This document shows, in pieces, positions 1-7,840 of a stretch of DNA of 41,475 bases. The notes beneath the pieces are model-generated. The model did no database searches and was not told the DNA's origin. It saw only the letters and a list, made by a program, of their open reading frames with translations. Numbering within the stretch: the first letter of the stretch is position 1; each line of letters begins with the position of its first letter. A program made the translations under genes and the position numbers. The DNA is from Gammaproteobacteria bacterium (GTDB taxonomy: Bacteria; Pseudomonadota; Gammaproteobacteria; Steroidobacterales; Steroidobacteraceae). The stretch is from the NCBI GenBank assembly GCA_016882265.1, contig VGVB01000024.1, forward strand, positions 1 to 41,475, given 5' to 3'.

Positions 1-1113
1 CACGGCGCGCGCGCCGGCGATGCCGCTCTGGCCGAGGTTGTACAGGCACTGCGCGCGCAGCGCGGCGGCCTGCGCGCGGCGGCGCGCCGGGTCGCGCGCC
101 AGTTCGCGGATCCGCTCGGGGGCACGCGCCAGCTCGGCCGGCGCGAGCAGCGCCCCGAGCTGCGGCCGGACCTCGCTCTCGAAGGGCTCGAGGCCGAGCG
201 CGCGCCAGCGCGGATTGCGCGACTTCGGCGGCAGATCGAGGTACAGCACCGGTTTTTCGAGGCCGAGGCCATAGTCGAGCCCAGCGCCCGACCAGTCCGT
301 GATCATGATGTGCGAGTCGAACAGCGAGTCGCTTTCGCTCATGCGCTCGACCAGCCGGAAGCGCGGATGGCCGCGGTAACGCGCCGTGATCCGGTCGATG
401 ACCTCCGGGGTCTGCCAGCGCGTCTGGAAATGCGGTCGCAACGTCACTGTGAAGCCGGCCTGCAGCAGCAGGCCGACCAGCTCGGTGCCGCAGGTGTTCA
501 GGATCGTCTGCGGCCCCCACGATGGCGCCAGCAGTACGTGCAGGTCCGCGTCGGTCGCAATCGCCGGCGGATCGCGACGCTCAGCCATGAGCTGCTCGAC
601 CCGGTGATAGCCGTGCGGGATCAGCGCCTTCGCGGGCAGACCGGCCTGCTCCTCGCGCCGGCGGATCTCGCGCAACTGGTGCGGGCCGGCGCACAGGATC
701 GTGTCGTAGTGATCGTAGGAATCCTCGCGGTCGGCGACATGCGTGCTGACCAGCGAGTGGCTCATGAACACATAGTGCACCGGATGGATCGAGCGCTTCA
801 GGTTCAGTACCTGCAGGTCGAGCATCTGCGTCAGCAGCACATCGGCGCGCAGGAACTGGAAGAACCAGGTGCGCACGAGGCCGGCGCCGATGCAGAACGG
901 CAGCAGTCGCGGGTGCTGCTGGTGCAGGCCCGGGTCCGCGGGATCCGAGGCCACGTAGCACAGCGGCTGTTCGAGGGCCCCCGTGAGCTCGCGGATCACT
1001 GGGGCGAAGTGATGCCAGTCCTGCCCGCTTTCGGCGTAGACCACCAGATTGCGCGCCGCGGCCGGCAGGCGGCCGAAGCGCCGGTAGTCCCTCCAGTGAC
1101 GCAGGCTGGCCAT
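1..1113 (-). CDS. CDP-glycerol glycerophosphotransferase (TagF-like) family protein, 3' end outside window
   Basis: The 371 visible codons start at ATG 1113 (MASLRHWRDYRRF); the reading frame is still open at base 1. The sequence has the look of the Glyphos_transf (CDP-glycerol:polyglycerophosphate transferase) family: VVYAESGQDWHHF near residues 24-36, SDPADPGL near 56-63, VHYVFMSHS near 112-120 with a following STH, CAGPHQLREI near 141-150, LRPHF near 226-230 and ITDWSG near 271-276. Known family members move a phospho-alditol group from a CDP donor onto a membrane-bound acceptor at the cytoplasmic face. It is the last visible gene of the phosphonate operon, 52 bp after a small membrane protein. 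I infer that its donor could be CMP-aminoethylphosphonate made by the upstream genes rather than CDP-glycerol. Family assignment is fairly sure; the substrate is not known. Confidence 0.8.
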   Translation of the reverse strand, partial: MASLRHWRDYRRFGRLPAAARNLVVYAESGQDWHHFAPVIRELTGALEQPLCYVASDPADPGLHQQHPRLLPFCIGAGLVRTWFFQFLRADVLLTQMLDLQVLNLKRSIHPVHYVFMSHSLVSTHVADREDSYDHYDTILCAGPHQLREIRRREEQAGLPAKALIPHGYHRVEQLMAERRDPPAIATDADLHVLLAPSWGPQTILNTCGTELVGLLLQAGFTVTLRPHFQTRWQTPEVIDRITARYRGHPRFRLVERMSESDSLFDSHIMITDWSGAGLDYGLGLEKPVLYLDLPPKSRNPRWRALGLEPFESEVRPQLGALLAPAELARAPERIRELARDPARRRAQAAALRAQCLYNLGQSGIAGARAV

Positions 1114-1165
1114 CGGGCGACAGGCGACGCAGCCGGGAGTGGCGCCGTGGTGCGGCGTCCCGGCG

Positions 1166-1387
1166 TCAGTCTCCGCCGGCGTTGCCGTCGTCGCGGCGCC
1201 GGAACAGCGACTTCAGCTTGTACCACCAGGTCTTCACCGCCAGCGCGAGGGTGGCGAAGATGCCGATGATCGCCGACACGATCATGCTGCCGGTGCTCGG
1301 ATCCAGATAGGCGTGGGCCGCGGGCACGACCGCCAGCGTTGCCGTCAGCAGCCGAATCGCGGCCGTCATGGCCTTCACGCTCGTCAT
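1166..1387 (-). CDS. Small membrane protein with YLDPxTGS motif
   Basis: This 73-residue protein starts at ATG 1387. Residues 5-25 form a hydrophobic stretch ending in PAAHA, which resembles a signal peptide. It is followed by YLDPSTGS (residues 27-34), a second hydrophobic segment of about 20 residues (MIVSAIIGIFATLALAVK), and a basic tail (WWYKLKSLFRRR). Short proteins with a Y(L/I)DPGTGS motif before a single membrane helix are known near surface-polysaccharide genes; none has a function I can name. It sits 30 bp after the PntC-like gene and 52 bp before the TagF-like gene. That suggests a membrane partner or anchor for the transferase, which is inference. Length and composition make it a real gene rather than a chance ORF. 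Confidence 0.75.
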   Translation of the reverse strand: MTSVKAMTAAIRLLTATLAVVPAAHAYLDPSTGSMIVSAIIGIFATLALAVKTWWYKLKSLFRRRDDGNAGGD

Positions 1388-1417
1388 CGCAACCCCTGCT
1401 CGCCCCGATCGGGCGCG

Positions 1418-2197
1418 CTATTGTTGACCAGAAGCCGTACCGCAGGGAAGCGCGCGGTCGAGCGCGGCCACCGCCGGGTAGATCGCGGTGCGCACGCGCT
1501 GCAGGTGGCGGGCATCGTCGATCTCGCCCCACAGCAGGTCGGGTACCAGCGGGCAGGCGATCGGCCGCTCACGCGCGGCGGCCACGAGGCCGTCGGTTTC
1601 GTAGTCGGCCTGCAGCGTGCGGGTGAAGGTCCGGGCCGCGATGCGGTGCAGCAGCGTGGCGAGCTCCGCCGAGATCCTGCTGATGCCGACCAGCTCGCCG
1701 GCCGCCGGCGCCGGCAGCCGCGCCCGGTCCTTCGACAGGTCGAGCAGCCGTTGCTCGCGGGTCGCGACGAACACCTCGTCACCGGCGCCGGTCGGCCCGG
1801 ACAGCAGCACGGCGTCGGCGGCCGGATGCGCCAGCAGCACGGCGAGCGCGCGCGGCTCATAGACGAGGTCCGACTCGAGCAGCAGGAACGGTCCGCCGGT
1901 CAGCGCCAGCGCGCGGTCGAGTGAGTACAAGCTGCCCGAGTCGGCGTAGCGCTCGTTGTGCACGGTGCGGATCAGCCGTGGCCGCTGGCGCGCCAGTTCC
2001 GCATAGTCCGCCGCGGCGTGGCCGGTGACGATCACGACGTCGTCGATACCGTGGGCCACGAGCCGGTGGATGGACTCGAGCACGATCGGTTCGCGGCCGA
2101 GCGTGAGGAAGCCCTTGGGCCGCTCGCGCCATGCGGCGGCGAGCCGCGTGCCGCGCCCGGCGGCGAGGATCACGGCCGTGCGGATCGCCTCGCTCAC
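1418..2197 (-). CDS. pntC: PntC-like phosphonate (CTP:2-aminoethylphosphonate) cytidylyltransferase
   Basis: The protein has 259 residues. The start is GTG 2197, which overlaps the TGA of phnW (GTGA), so translation is probably coupled; the longer open frame upstream is low-complexity read-through of phnW. The N-terminus carries the nucleotidyltransferase signature VILAAGRGTRL followed by RPKGFL. Next come TVHNERYADSGSLYSL, LLLESDLVYEPRAL and SGPTGAGDEVF, and the C-terminal part has LWGEIDDARHL with an acidic metal-binding pair. This pattern matches LicC/PntC enzymes, which transfer CMP from CTP to phosphocholine or to 2-aminoethylphosphonate. Placed directly after the genes that make AEP, CMP-AEP formation is the best reading. 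It is a second nucleotidyltransferase beside the one fused to PEP mutase. Choline or ethanolamine phosphate substrates cannot be excluded from sequence. Confidence 0.82.
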   Translation of the reverse strand: MSEAIRTAVILAAGRGTRLAAAWRERPKGFLTLGREPIVLESIHRLVAHGIDDVVIVTGHAAADYAELARQRPRLIRTVHNERYADSGSLYSLDRALALTGGPFLLLESDLVYEPRALAVLLAHPAADAVLLSGPTGAGDEVFVATREQRLLDLSKDRARLPAPAAGELVGISRISAELATLLHRIAARTFTRTLQADYETDGLVAAARERPIACPLVPDLLWGEIDDARHLQRVRTAIYPAVAALDRALPCGTASGQQ

Positions 2198-3306
2198 GGG
2201 CCCGGTGCCGCAGCGCCACCGGCGCGCGCGGCGGTGAGGGCTTGCCCGAGCCGCGTCAGATCGTCCGGCGTGAGGTCGCCCATCACCGCGATGCGGAAGA
2301 TCGCCGGCGCCAGCCGGCCCTGGCCGGCGTAGATGACGAAGCCGCGCGCTTTCAGCGCGGCGTGCAGGCGCGCGTAATCGGTCCATGCCGGCACGCGATA
2401 CGAGCGCAGCACGCACGAGCACTCCGCCTCCGGCAGCAACGCCGCGAGGCCGAGTTCCGCGAGCACGCAATGAACGCGGGCCGCGCGCTCGCGATAGAGG
2501 CGCTGCCGCGCCTGCCAGCCGCCGGCCTCCGCATGCTCACGCAATGCCTCGTCGAGGGCGAAGGCCACCTGCACGGCCTGCGTGAACGGCGAGTAGCCGT
2601 CGCCGTGCTGGGCCCGGTGATACGGGCGCAGGTCGAGGTACAGGCTGCCGGCGCCCGGCTTCGGCGCTGCCCATGCGGCGCGCTCCGCCAGCACGAACGC
2701 AAGACCCGGCACGCCATGCAGGCACTTGTTGGCGGTGCCGGCGAGCGCCTGCAGGTTCCAGGCCGTGGCGTCGATATGCTCGGCGCCGAAGCTGCTGACC
2801 GCATCGAGCAGCAGCCGGGCGCCGAAGCGGCGGCACAGTGCGCCGATCGCCGCGAGATCGGTGAGCCGGCCGGTCGTTGTCTCGTGCTGTACGACCGCGA
2901 CGTGGCGCAGCATCGGGTCGGCGGCGAGTCGCTGCTCGAGCGCGGCGAGGTCCACCGCGGCGGTCCAGTCGCCGGCCAGCAACTCGTGCGGGCGGCCGTG
3001 TGCCGCCAGCATCGCCGCGATGCGTTCCCCATACACGCCGTTGGCGAGGACCAGCGTGCGCTGCTCGCGCGGCGCGAAGGTCGCCAGCATCGCCTCGACC
3101 GCCGCGGTGCCGGAACCGGTCAGCAGCACGGCCTCATAACGGCCAGCCATGTCGGGATAGACCGCGGCGAGGCGTTCGTTGATGCTGCGTACCAGCGCCG
3201 CGAATTCCGGTTCGCGGTGGCACCAGTCGCCGCGCCCAAGCGCCGCGCGGACGCGCGGCGACAGCGTCACCGGGCCGGGATTCAGCAGGATCATGCGCTC
3301 GGGCAT
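2194..3306 (-). CDS. phnW: 2-aminoethylphosphonate-pyruvate transaminase
   Basis: The protein has 370 residues and starts at ATG 3306, 9 bp after the phosphonopyruvate decarboxylase stop. It is a class V (fold type I) PLP aminotransferase: MILLNPGPVTLS near the N-terminus, LLTGSGTAAVEAM (61-73), HETTTG (141-146), LLLDAVSSFG (165-174) and GTANKCLHGVPG with the Schiff-base lysine at K194. These are the AEP transaminase hallmarks. The enzyme interconverts phosphonoacetaldehyde and 2-aminoethylphosphonate with alanine/pyruvate. It is degradative in some bacteria, but next to PEP mutase and phosphonopyruvate decarboxylase it should run toward AEP synthesis. Its TGA overlaps the GTG of the PntC-like gene. 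All expected motifs are present. Confidence 0.9.
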   Translation of the reverse strand: MPERMILLNPGPVTLSPRVRAALGRGDWCHREPEFAALVRSINERLAAVYPDMAGRYEAVLLTGSGTAAVEAMLATFAPREQRTLVLANGVYGERIAAMLAAHGRPHELLAGDWTAAVDLAALEQRLAADPMLRHVAVVQHETTTGRLTDLAAIGALCRRFGARLLLDAVSSFGAEHIDATAWNLQALAGTANKCLHGVPGLAFVLAERAAWAAPKPGAGSLYLDLRPYHRAQHGDGYSPFTQAVQVAFALDEALREHAEAGGWQARQRLYRERAARVHCVLAELGLAALLPEAECSCVLRSYRVPAWTDYARLHAALKARGFVIYAGQGRLAPAIFRIAVMGDLTPDDLTRLGQALTAARAGGAAAPGP

Positions 3307-3315
3307 GGCGCGGGT

Positions 3316-4455
3316 TCAGTCGCTGCCGTGCAGATGCGCACGGAACCGCGCCGCGACCTCGACCGGTGACTGCTGCGGCCGCGGCAGTGCCTCCGGCACG
3401 CCCGGCCGGATCGGCACATGGACGAAGTGCAGACCTGCGGTTCGTCCGGCCACCAGCGCCGTAAGCTGCGCCGGGTCGCTGACCAGCGCCGCAGTCGGAT
3501 AACCGGCCGCGGTGGCCAGTGTGCCGAAGTCGACGTTGTGCGCCACGGTCGCCTGGCCGCCGGTGGACTCGTGCATGCCATTGTCGAGCAGGACATGCAG
3601 CAGGTTCGGCGGACGCTCGGCGCCGAGGGTCGCCAGCACGCCGAGGCGCATCAGCAAGGCCCCGTCACCGTCCAGCACCAGCACGCGCCGCCGCGGCTGG
3701 GCGAGCGCAAGGCCGAGGCCGAAGCCCGCCGCGCAACCCATCGAGCCGACCAGGTACCACTGGTTCGGCCGGTCCTCGAGCGCGTACAGCTCGCGGCCGG
3801 TGTAGCCGGTGGTTGCGACCACCAGGTCCTCCGGCTGCAGGCCGCGCTGGATCGCCGCCAGCATCTGCCGGCGGGTGGCCTGCGGCGTGATCGCGGTGGC
3901 CCCCGCCACCGCGCGCGGCAGGTGCGGCAACGGGCGCGGCTCGAGCGCAGTGTCGCTGACCGCACCCCTGCTCATGATGAACGCGAACGGCCGCGACTCG
4001 CGCTGCAGGTGCGCAGCCGCCGCCGCGAGCGCTGGCGCGATCTCGCTGGCGTGCGCCGGGAACGGCCGCCACGGGATTTCCATCAGCTCGAGCAGCCGCG
4101 GCGTGATCGCGCCCATCAGCTCGTGCTGCGGCTCGTCCGGCGCGCCGTCCGGCTGGCCGCGCCAGGTGACGATCAGCAACACCGGCAGGCGGAAGGTCCA
4201 GGTCAGTGAGGTCAGCGGATTCACCGCGTTGCCGAGCCCCGAGTTCTGGAACATCGCGATGGCGCCGCGGCCGCCGAGAGCGGCGCCGGCCGCGATCGCC
4301 ACCGCGTCGCCCTCGTTGACCGCGCCGACGTAGCGCAGCGTGCCATCGTTCAGCACCTGGTTGATGAACGGCGTCAGGTAGGAGCAGGGCACGCCGGCAT
4401 AGAGCGTGTAACCCTGCGCAGCCGCCGCGCCGATGAACTCCTGCGCGGCGATCAT
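3316..4455 (-). CDS. aepY: Phosphonopyruvate decarboxylase
   Basis: The protein has 379 residues and starts at ATG 4455, 31 bp after the PEP mutase fusion. This ThDP-dependent enzyme drives the unfavourable PEP mutase reaction by decarboxylating phosphonopyruvate to phosphonoacetaldehyde. Visible features are GVPCSYLTPFIN (21-32), AVNEGDAVAIAAG with the conserved ThDP-activating glutamate near E48, LVLDGDGALLM around 259-269 for the diphosphate/Mg site, and DNGMHESTGGQ around 291-301. Length matches the family. The pyrimidine- and diphosphate-binding halves lie on one chain, as usual for this family. Gene order pepM-ppd-phnW is the classic AEP pathway order. Confidence 0.9.
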   Translation of the reverse strand: MIAAQEFIGAAAAQGYTLYAGVPCSYLTPFINQVLNDGTLRYVGAVNEGDAVAIAAGAALGGRGAIAMFQNSGLGNAVNPLTSLTWTFRLPVLLIVTWRGQPDGAPDEPQHELMGAITPRLLELMEIPWRPFPAHASEIAPALAAAAAHLQRESRPFAFIMSRGAVSDTALEPRPLPHLPRAVAGATAITPQATRRQMLAAIQRGLQPEDLVVATTGYTGRELYALEDRPNQWYLVGSMGCAAGFGLGLALAQPRRRVLVLDGDGALLMRLGVLATLGAERPPNLLHVLLDNGMHESTGGQATVAHNVDFGTLATAAGYPTAALVSDPAQLTALVAGRTAGLHFVHVPIRPGVPEALPRPQQSPVEVAARFRAHLHGSD

Positions 4456-4486
4456 GCCGGCCCGCCGGCGGCGTCCGGCCGCGAGC

Positions 4487-6118
4487 TCATGCGAAGCGCC
4501 CGGCGTTGAGCACGTCGGCGACGCTGTCGACGTCCAGCCAGTGCCCGGTCGTGTAGATCACGCGGATTTTCTCGCCAGCCGCCACCAGCGCGGTGAGCAT
4601 TTCGCTGAGCGCAGCCCGGCGACCGGCGGGTGCGGCGGTCAGCGTCGTGACCAGCGCGCGCAGCCGTGGCACGGCCGCCGCGCGCACGCGCAGGAAGCCC
4701 ATCCATTCGCCGTGGCACTCCGCTTCCGGCAGGCCGGCGTCGCAGCGCTCGAGCCAGATCTCGCGGTAGTACGCCTGGCGCGAATGCCCCTCGGAACAGC
4801 GCACGTAATCGGCGGCGCGACCGCGGTTGACGGATTCGCGCCAGTCCGCATCGACGACGATGGTGAAGTCGTCGGCCGGCTCACTGAGCAGATCGATGAG
4901 GTGGCGGCGGAAGATCACGTCGCCGTAGCAGACGTACAGATCGCCGCTGGTCTGCCCCGGCGCGGCCAGCCCGCAGGCCAGCGACCACAGCTCGCCGGTG
5001 TCGGCGTAGTCGGCGTTGTCGGCATAGCGCAGACCCGGCAGGTCCACGGCCGCGGGCAGGTAGCCGCGCACGACGGTCAGGTGCTTGAGGCCGGCGGCGT
5101 TCCAGGCACTGGCGATGTGCGCGAGCAGAGGCTGGCCGCGGACCTCGACCATGGTCTTCGGCCGGTCGGCGGTCAGCTCGCCGAGCGCGCTGCCGCGCGA
5201 GGCGGCCAGTACGATCACGCGGTCGTCGCGGTCGCGGCGCGGCAGGTAGCGTTCCTCGGCGGCCTCCAGTTCCGAGGCGCCCTGCAGGCGGAAGATCTCG
5301 GCCACCGGCGCGATACGGTCCTCGACCGCGACCAGTGTCTGCTCGCGCGCCAGCGTCGCGGCACATTGCTGCATCGCCGGAATCGCCGCGCGCAGAAGCT
5401 GGTTCGCCCAGATCGCGATCGCGAAGCCGGCCTCGCGGAACACGTCGGTCGGCGTGCTGTAGTACTTGGTCGGCACGATCAGCACCGGGCTGCGCTCGCC
5501 CCACTCGCGCTTGAACGCCAGCACCTCGCGCGGTGAGGCCAGCGCGCTGTGGATCAGGATGCCGTCCGAGCCGGCGGCGTGATAGGCCTCGGCGCGGCGC
5601 AGCGCCTCGCCGAGCCCCCAGCCGGCGATGAAGGCCTCGATGCGCGTGATCAGGCAGAAATCGTCGTCGCGCTGCGCGTCCTTGCCGGCGCGGATGCGGC
5701 TGCAGAACTCGTCGATCTCGGCAAGCTGCTGGCGCTCGCCGCCGATGAAGCTGTTGGTCTTCGGATAGAGCTTGTCCTCGATGCAGACCGCGGCCACGCC
5801 GCGCTCTTCGAGCTTGCGCACCAGCCGGCGCACGTTGTTGAAATTGCCGTAGCCGGTGTCACCGTCGAGCAGGATCGGCAGCGTGGTCGCATCCGCCATG
5901 AACTCGAGCATCTCGAGCACCTGCGTCCACGACGCCTCGTTGCTGTCGCGCACGCCGTACTGCGCCGACAGGCACAGCCCGCCGGCCCACAGGCCCTTGA
6001 AGCCCGCTTCTTCGGCGATGCGCGCGCTGATGCCGTTGTGCGCCTCGAGCAGGAACTCGAGCTCGGGGCTCTGCAGCAGGCGGCGGAAGCGGGTAGAGCG
6101 GCGTTCGGTGGCGGGCAT
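4487..6118 (-). CDS. pepM: Phosphoenolpyruvate mutase fused to a nucleotidyltransferase domain
   Basis: The protein has 543 residues. ATG 6118 shares its A with the TGA of the upstream hydrolase gene (TGATG), so the longer open frame upstream is not used. Residues about 12-285 are a PEP mutase/isocitrate lyase-type barrel with [22 protein letters not shown] (83-93) and the diagnostic EDK-x5-NS motif ([10 protein letters not shown], 114-123) that separates PEP mutase from other superfamily members. Residues about 300-543 are an NTP_transferase domain beginning [23 protein letters not shown], followed by [19 protein letters not shown] and VCYGD. The usual LAAGxGxR signature is altered to [11 protein letters not shown] mutase isomerises PEP to phosphonopyruvate, the entry to nearly all natural phosphonates. 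Fusions to PntC-like cytidylyltransferases are known; a second, separate one lies downstream here. Confidence 0.92.
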   Translation of the reverse strand: MPATERRSTRFRRLLQSPELEFLLEAHNGISARIAEEAGFKGLWAGGLCLSAQYGVRDSNEASWTQVLEMLEFMADATTLPILLDGDTGYGNFNNVRRLVRKLEERGVAAVCIEDKLYPKTNSFIGGERQQLAEIDEFCSRIRAGKDAQRDDDFCLITRIEAFIAGWGLGEALRRAEAYHAAGSDGILIHSALASPREVLAFKREWGERSPVLIVPTKYYSTPTDVFREAGFAIAIWANQLLRAAIPAMQQCAATLAREQTLVAVEDRIAPVAEIFRLQGASELEAAEERYLPRRDRDDRVIVLAASRGSALGELTADRPKTMVEVRGQPLLAHIASAWNAAGLKHLTVVRGYLPAAVDLPGLRYADNADYADTGELWSLACGLAAPGQTSGDLYVCYGDVIFRRHLIDLLSEPADDFTIVVDADWRESVNRGRAADYVRCSEGHSRQAYYREIWLERCDAGLPEAECHGEWMGFLRVRAAAVPRLRALVTTLTAAPAGRRAALSEMLTALVAAGEKIRVIYTTGHWLDVDSVADVLNAGRFA

Positions 6119-7044
6119 CAGGCCTCCAGCGCAGCGCTGAGCGCAGCCCCGATCCGGTCGAGCGCCTGCCGGCCCGCGTCGATGACGCCGGCCATCGTCA
6201 CGAAGCCCATGACCATGCCCGCGGCGAGCCAGTAGTCCACGGCCACGCCGGCCTGGCGCAGCCGTTCGACGTACGCCTCGACGTCGCTGCGGATCGGCGT
6301 GAACTCCGGACAGATCATCAGCGCCGGCGGCAGGTTCACATGGGACGGGGCGAGCGTTGGCGAGGCCCGCCAGTCGGTCCACTGCGCCGGGTCGGGCAGG
6401 TAGTTGTGGCGCAGCCATTCGGCCACTTCACGCGTGACGAAGTAGTCGCGGCTCATCGTGGTCCAGGACGGCGAAGTGAAACGCCAGTCGAGATCCGGGT
6501 ACACGAGTACCTGCAGGCGCAGCGCCGGTCCGCCGGCGTCGCGGGCGAGCAGGCTGGTGATCGTCGCGAGTCCGCCGCCGACGCTGTCGCCGCACACCGC
6601 CATGCGCGCAGTGTCGAGGCCGAGTTCCGCGCCGTGCCCGGCGATCCACTGCACGGCCGCCCAGGCATCGTCGAGTGCCGCCGGGAACGGGTGCTCCGGC
6701 GCCAGGCGATAGTCCAGCGCAACGACGGCGCATCCGGAACGGTTGGCCAGCGCCCGGCACAGGGGGTCGTGGCTGGCGAGGCTGCCGACCGTGAATCCGC
6801 CGGCATGGAACCACAACGCGACCGGCAATCCGTCGCGGGTCGAGGGCCGGTAGACGCGGCTCGGCAATGGACCCGCGGGCCCCGGAATCAGGCGATCCTG
6901 CACCGAAGCGACCGCCTCGGGCGGGCCGCCGAGTGCAGCCATCGCGTCGAACGCCGCGCGGGCCGCGGCGAGCGGCAGCGTGTGCATCGGCGGTGCGCCG
7001 GCCGCCTGATCGAGGAACGCCTGTGCCTGCGGGTGCAGCGCCAT
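6118..7044 (-). CDS. Alpha/beta hydrolase fold-3 (HSL-like) protein lacking catalytic Asp and His
   Basis: The protein has 308 residues and starts at ATG 7044, 9 bp after the broken methyltransferase. The fold-3 esterase pattern is clear: oxyanion-loop motif [10 protein letters not shown] (79-88), [17 protein letters not shown] (110-126), and nucleophile elbow CGDSVGGG with S154. Two catalytic positions are changed. The conserved Asp in the usual (A/P)E(F/Y)DPLRD block is Thr ([10 protein letters not shown]249), and the conserved His in the usual GxxHGF block is Met (AGMVMGF, M279). The lid and surrounding residues remain typical. Canonical carboxylesterase activity is therefore doubtful. The frame is intact and the gene is translationally coupled to pepM, so the protein may have a non-hydrolytic role, use other residues, or be an early-stage relic. 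Confidence 0.85.
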   Translation of the reverse strand: MALHPQAQAFLDQAAGAPPMHTLPLAAARAAFDAMAALGGPPEAVASVQDRLIPGPAGPLPSRVYRPSTRDGLPVALWFHAGGFTVGSLASHDPLCRALANRSGCAVVALDYRLAPEHPFPAALDDAWAAVQWIAGHGAELGLDTARMAVCGDSVGGGLATITSLLARDAGGPALRLQVLVYPDLDWRFTSPSWTTMSRDYFVTREVAEWLRHNYLPDPAQWTDWRASPTLAPSHVNLPPALMICPEFTPIRSDVEAYVERLRQAGVAVDYWLAAGMVMGFVTMAGVIDAGRQALDRIGAALSAALEA

Positions 7045-7053
7045 TGCCGTCTC

Positions 7054-7609
7054 CTACAACCAGCGCAGGATATTGAAGCGGTCGGGATTGTAGAACCCGT
7101 CGCTGACCTGCCAGCCGGCGAACTGTCCGCGCTGGTACAGTTGGTGGTGCTCCGAGTGCGACCGCTCCGGCAAGTCGCCGACGAACACGGCCCGGCGAGC
7201 CACGCGCACGAGTTCGGCGAGGGCCCGCGCCGCGTACTGCGGGTCGGGGAAGTATTGAAACACGCTGAAGGCGAATATCTTGGTGACGCTCCCGGTGGCG
7301 AACGGCAGCGCCGCGGCGGTGCCTACCAGCGCCGGTAGCTGGTGCAGCGTCCGGAAGCGGGCGACCATCGCCGGCGAGTAGTCGAGGCCGACGTAGCGGC
7401 AGCGCAGTAGCTGTGCCAGCAGGCCGGCGCCGCAGCCGACCTCGAGCACCGTGTCGTCCGGTTGCAGATCGAGCGCGACGCTGATCGCCGCGGCGACCGC
7501 GGCCGGCTCGATCGTCGTGTGCTTCGAACCCGTCGAGGCGCACCAGGTCGCTGGTGTCCTCGCCGCCCTTGCGCTGCCAGACTGCCAGCCAGTCGAAGGC
7601 CGTGCTCAT
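7054..7609 (-). pseudogene. SAM-dependent class I methyltransferase, +1 frameshift
   Basis: The reading starts at ATG 7609 (MSTAFDWLAVWQRKG) and continues through SDLVRLDGFE. One extra base around 7522 then shifts the frame. In the next frame the protein resumes at once as HTTIEPAAVAAAI, VLEVGCGAGLL (motif I, SAM binding), YVGLDYSPAMV, PFATGSV and FSVFQYFPDP, and ends at TAG 7054. Deleting one G at 7522 restores a continuous protein of about 184 residues. Family: methyltransferase type 11/25-like; substrate unknown. It overlaps fdsD by 4 bp (ATGA) and precedes the hydrolase by 9 bp, so it lies inside the operon joining formate dehydrogenase and phosphonate genes. The extra base may be a real mutation or a sequencing or assembly error. 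Confidence 0.8.
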
Positions 7610-7827
7610 GACCCCGAGCCTGCCAGCAGCACCACGCCGGCGCGGGCGGGCTGGCCGAGCCCGGCGCCGCCGGTGGCGAGATGCTCGATCAGCGCGCGGC
7701 GCATGCGCGGTTCCCAGGTACGGCGCAGGTGACTGGCAACCGCCTGCGCGGCCGCGGCCGGATCCGGCTCGGCGGCAAAGAACGCGCCGATGTCGTTGGC
7801 CATGTCCACCAGGTAGTCGATCCGCAC
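7606..7827 (-). CDS. fdsD: Formate dehydrogenase delta subunit
   Basis: The protein has 73 residues, starts at GTG 7827 (VRIDYLVDMANDIGAFF) and lies 13 bp after fdhD. The motif MANDIGAFFAAEPD, followed by HLRRTWEPRMRRALIEHL, is typical of FdsD, the small subunit found at the end of fds operons and needed for an active NAD-dependent formate dehydrogenase in known cases. No metal-binding motif is present, as expected. Its TGA overlaps the ATG of the frameshifted methyltransferase gene. Confidence 0.88.
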   Translation of the reverse strand: MRIDYLVDMANDIGAFFAAEPDPAAAAQAVASHLRRTWEPRMRRALIEHLATGGAGLGQPARAGVVLLAGSGS

Positions 7828-7840
7828 CGGCAGCGCCCTC

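Noticed and set aside
4487..6418. Longer 643-residue start for the PEP mutase fusion
   Set aside because: The extra 100 residues are read-through of the hydrolase gene in another frame; ATG 6118 overlaps the hydrolase stop and begins typical PEP mutase sequence.
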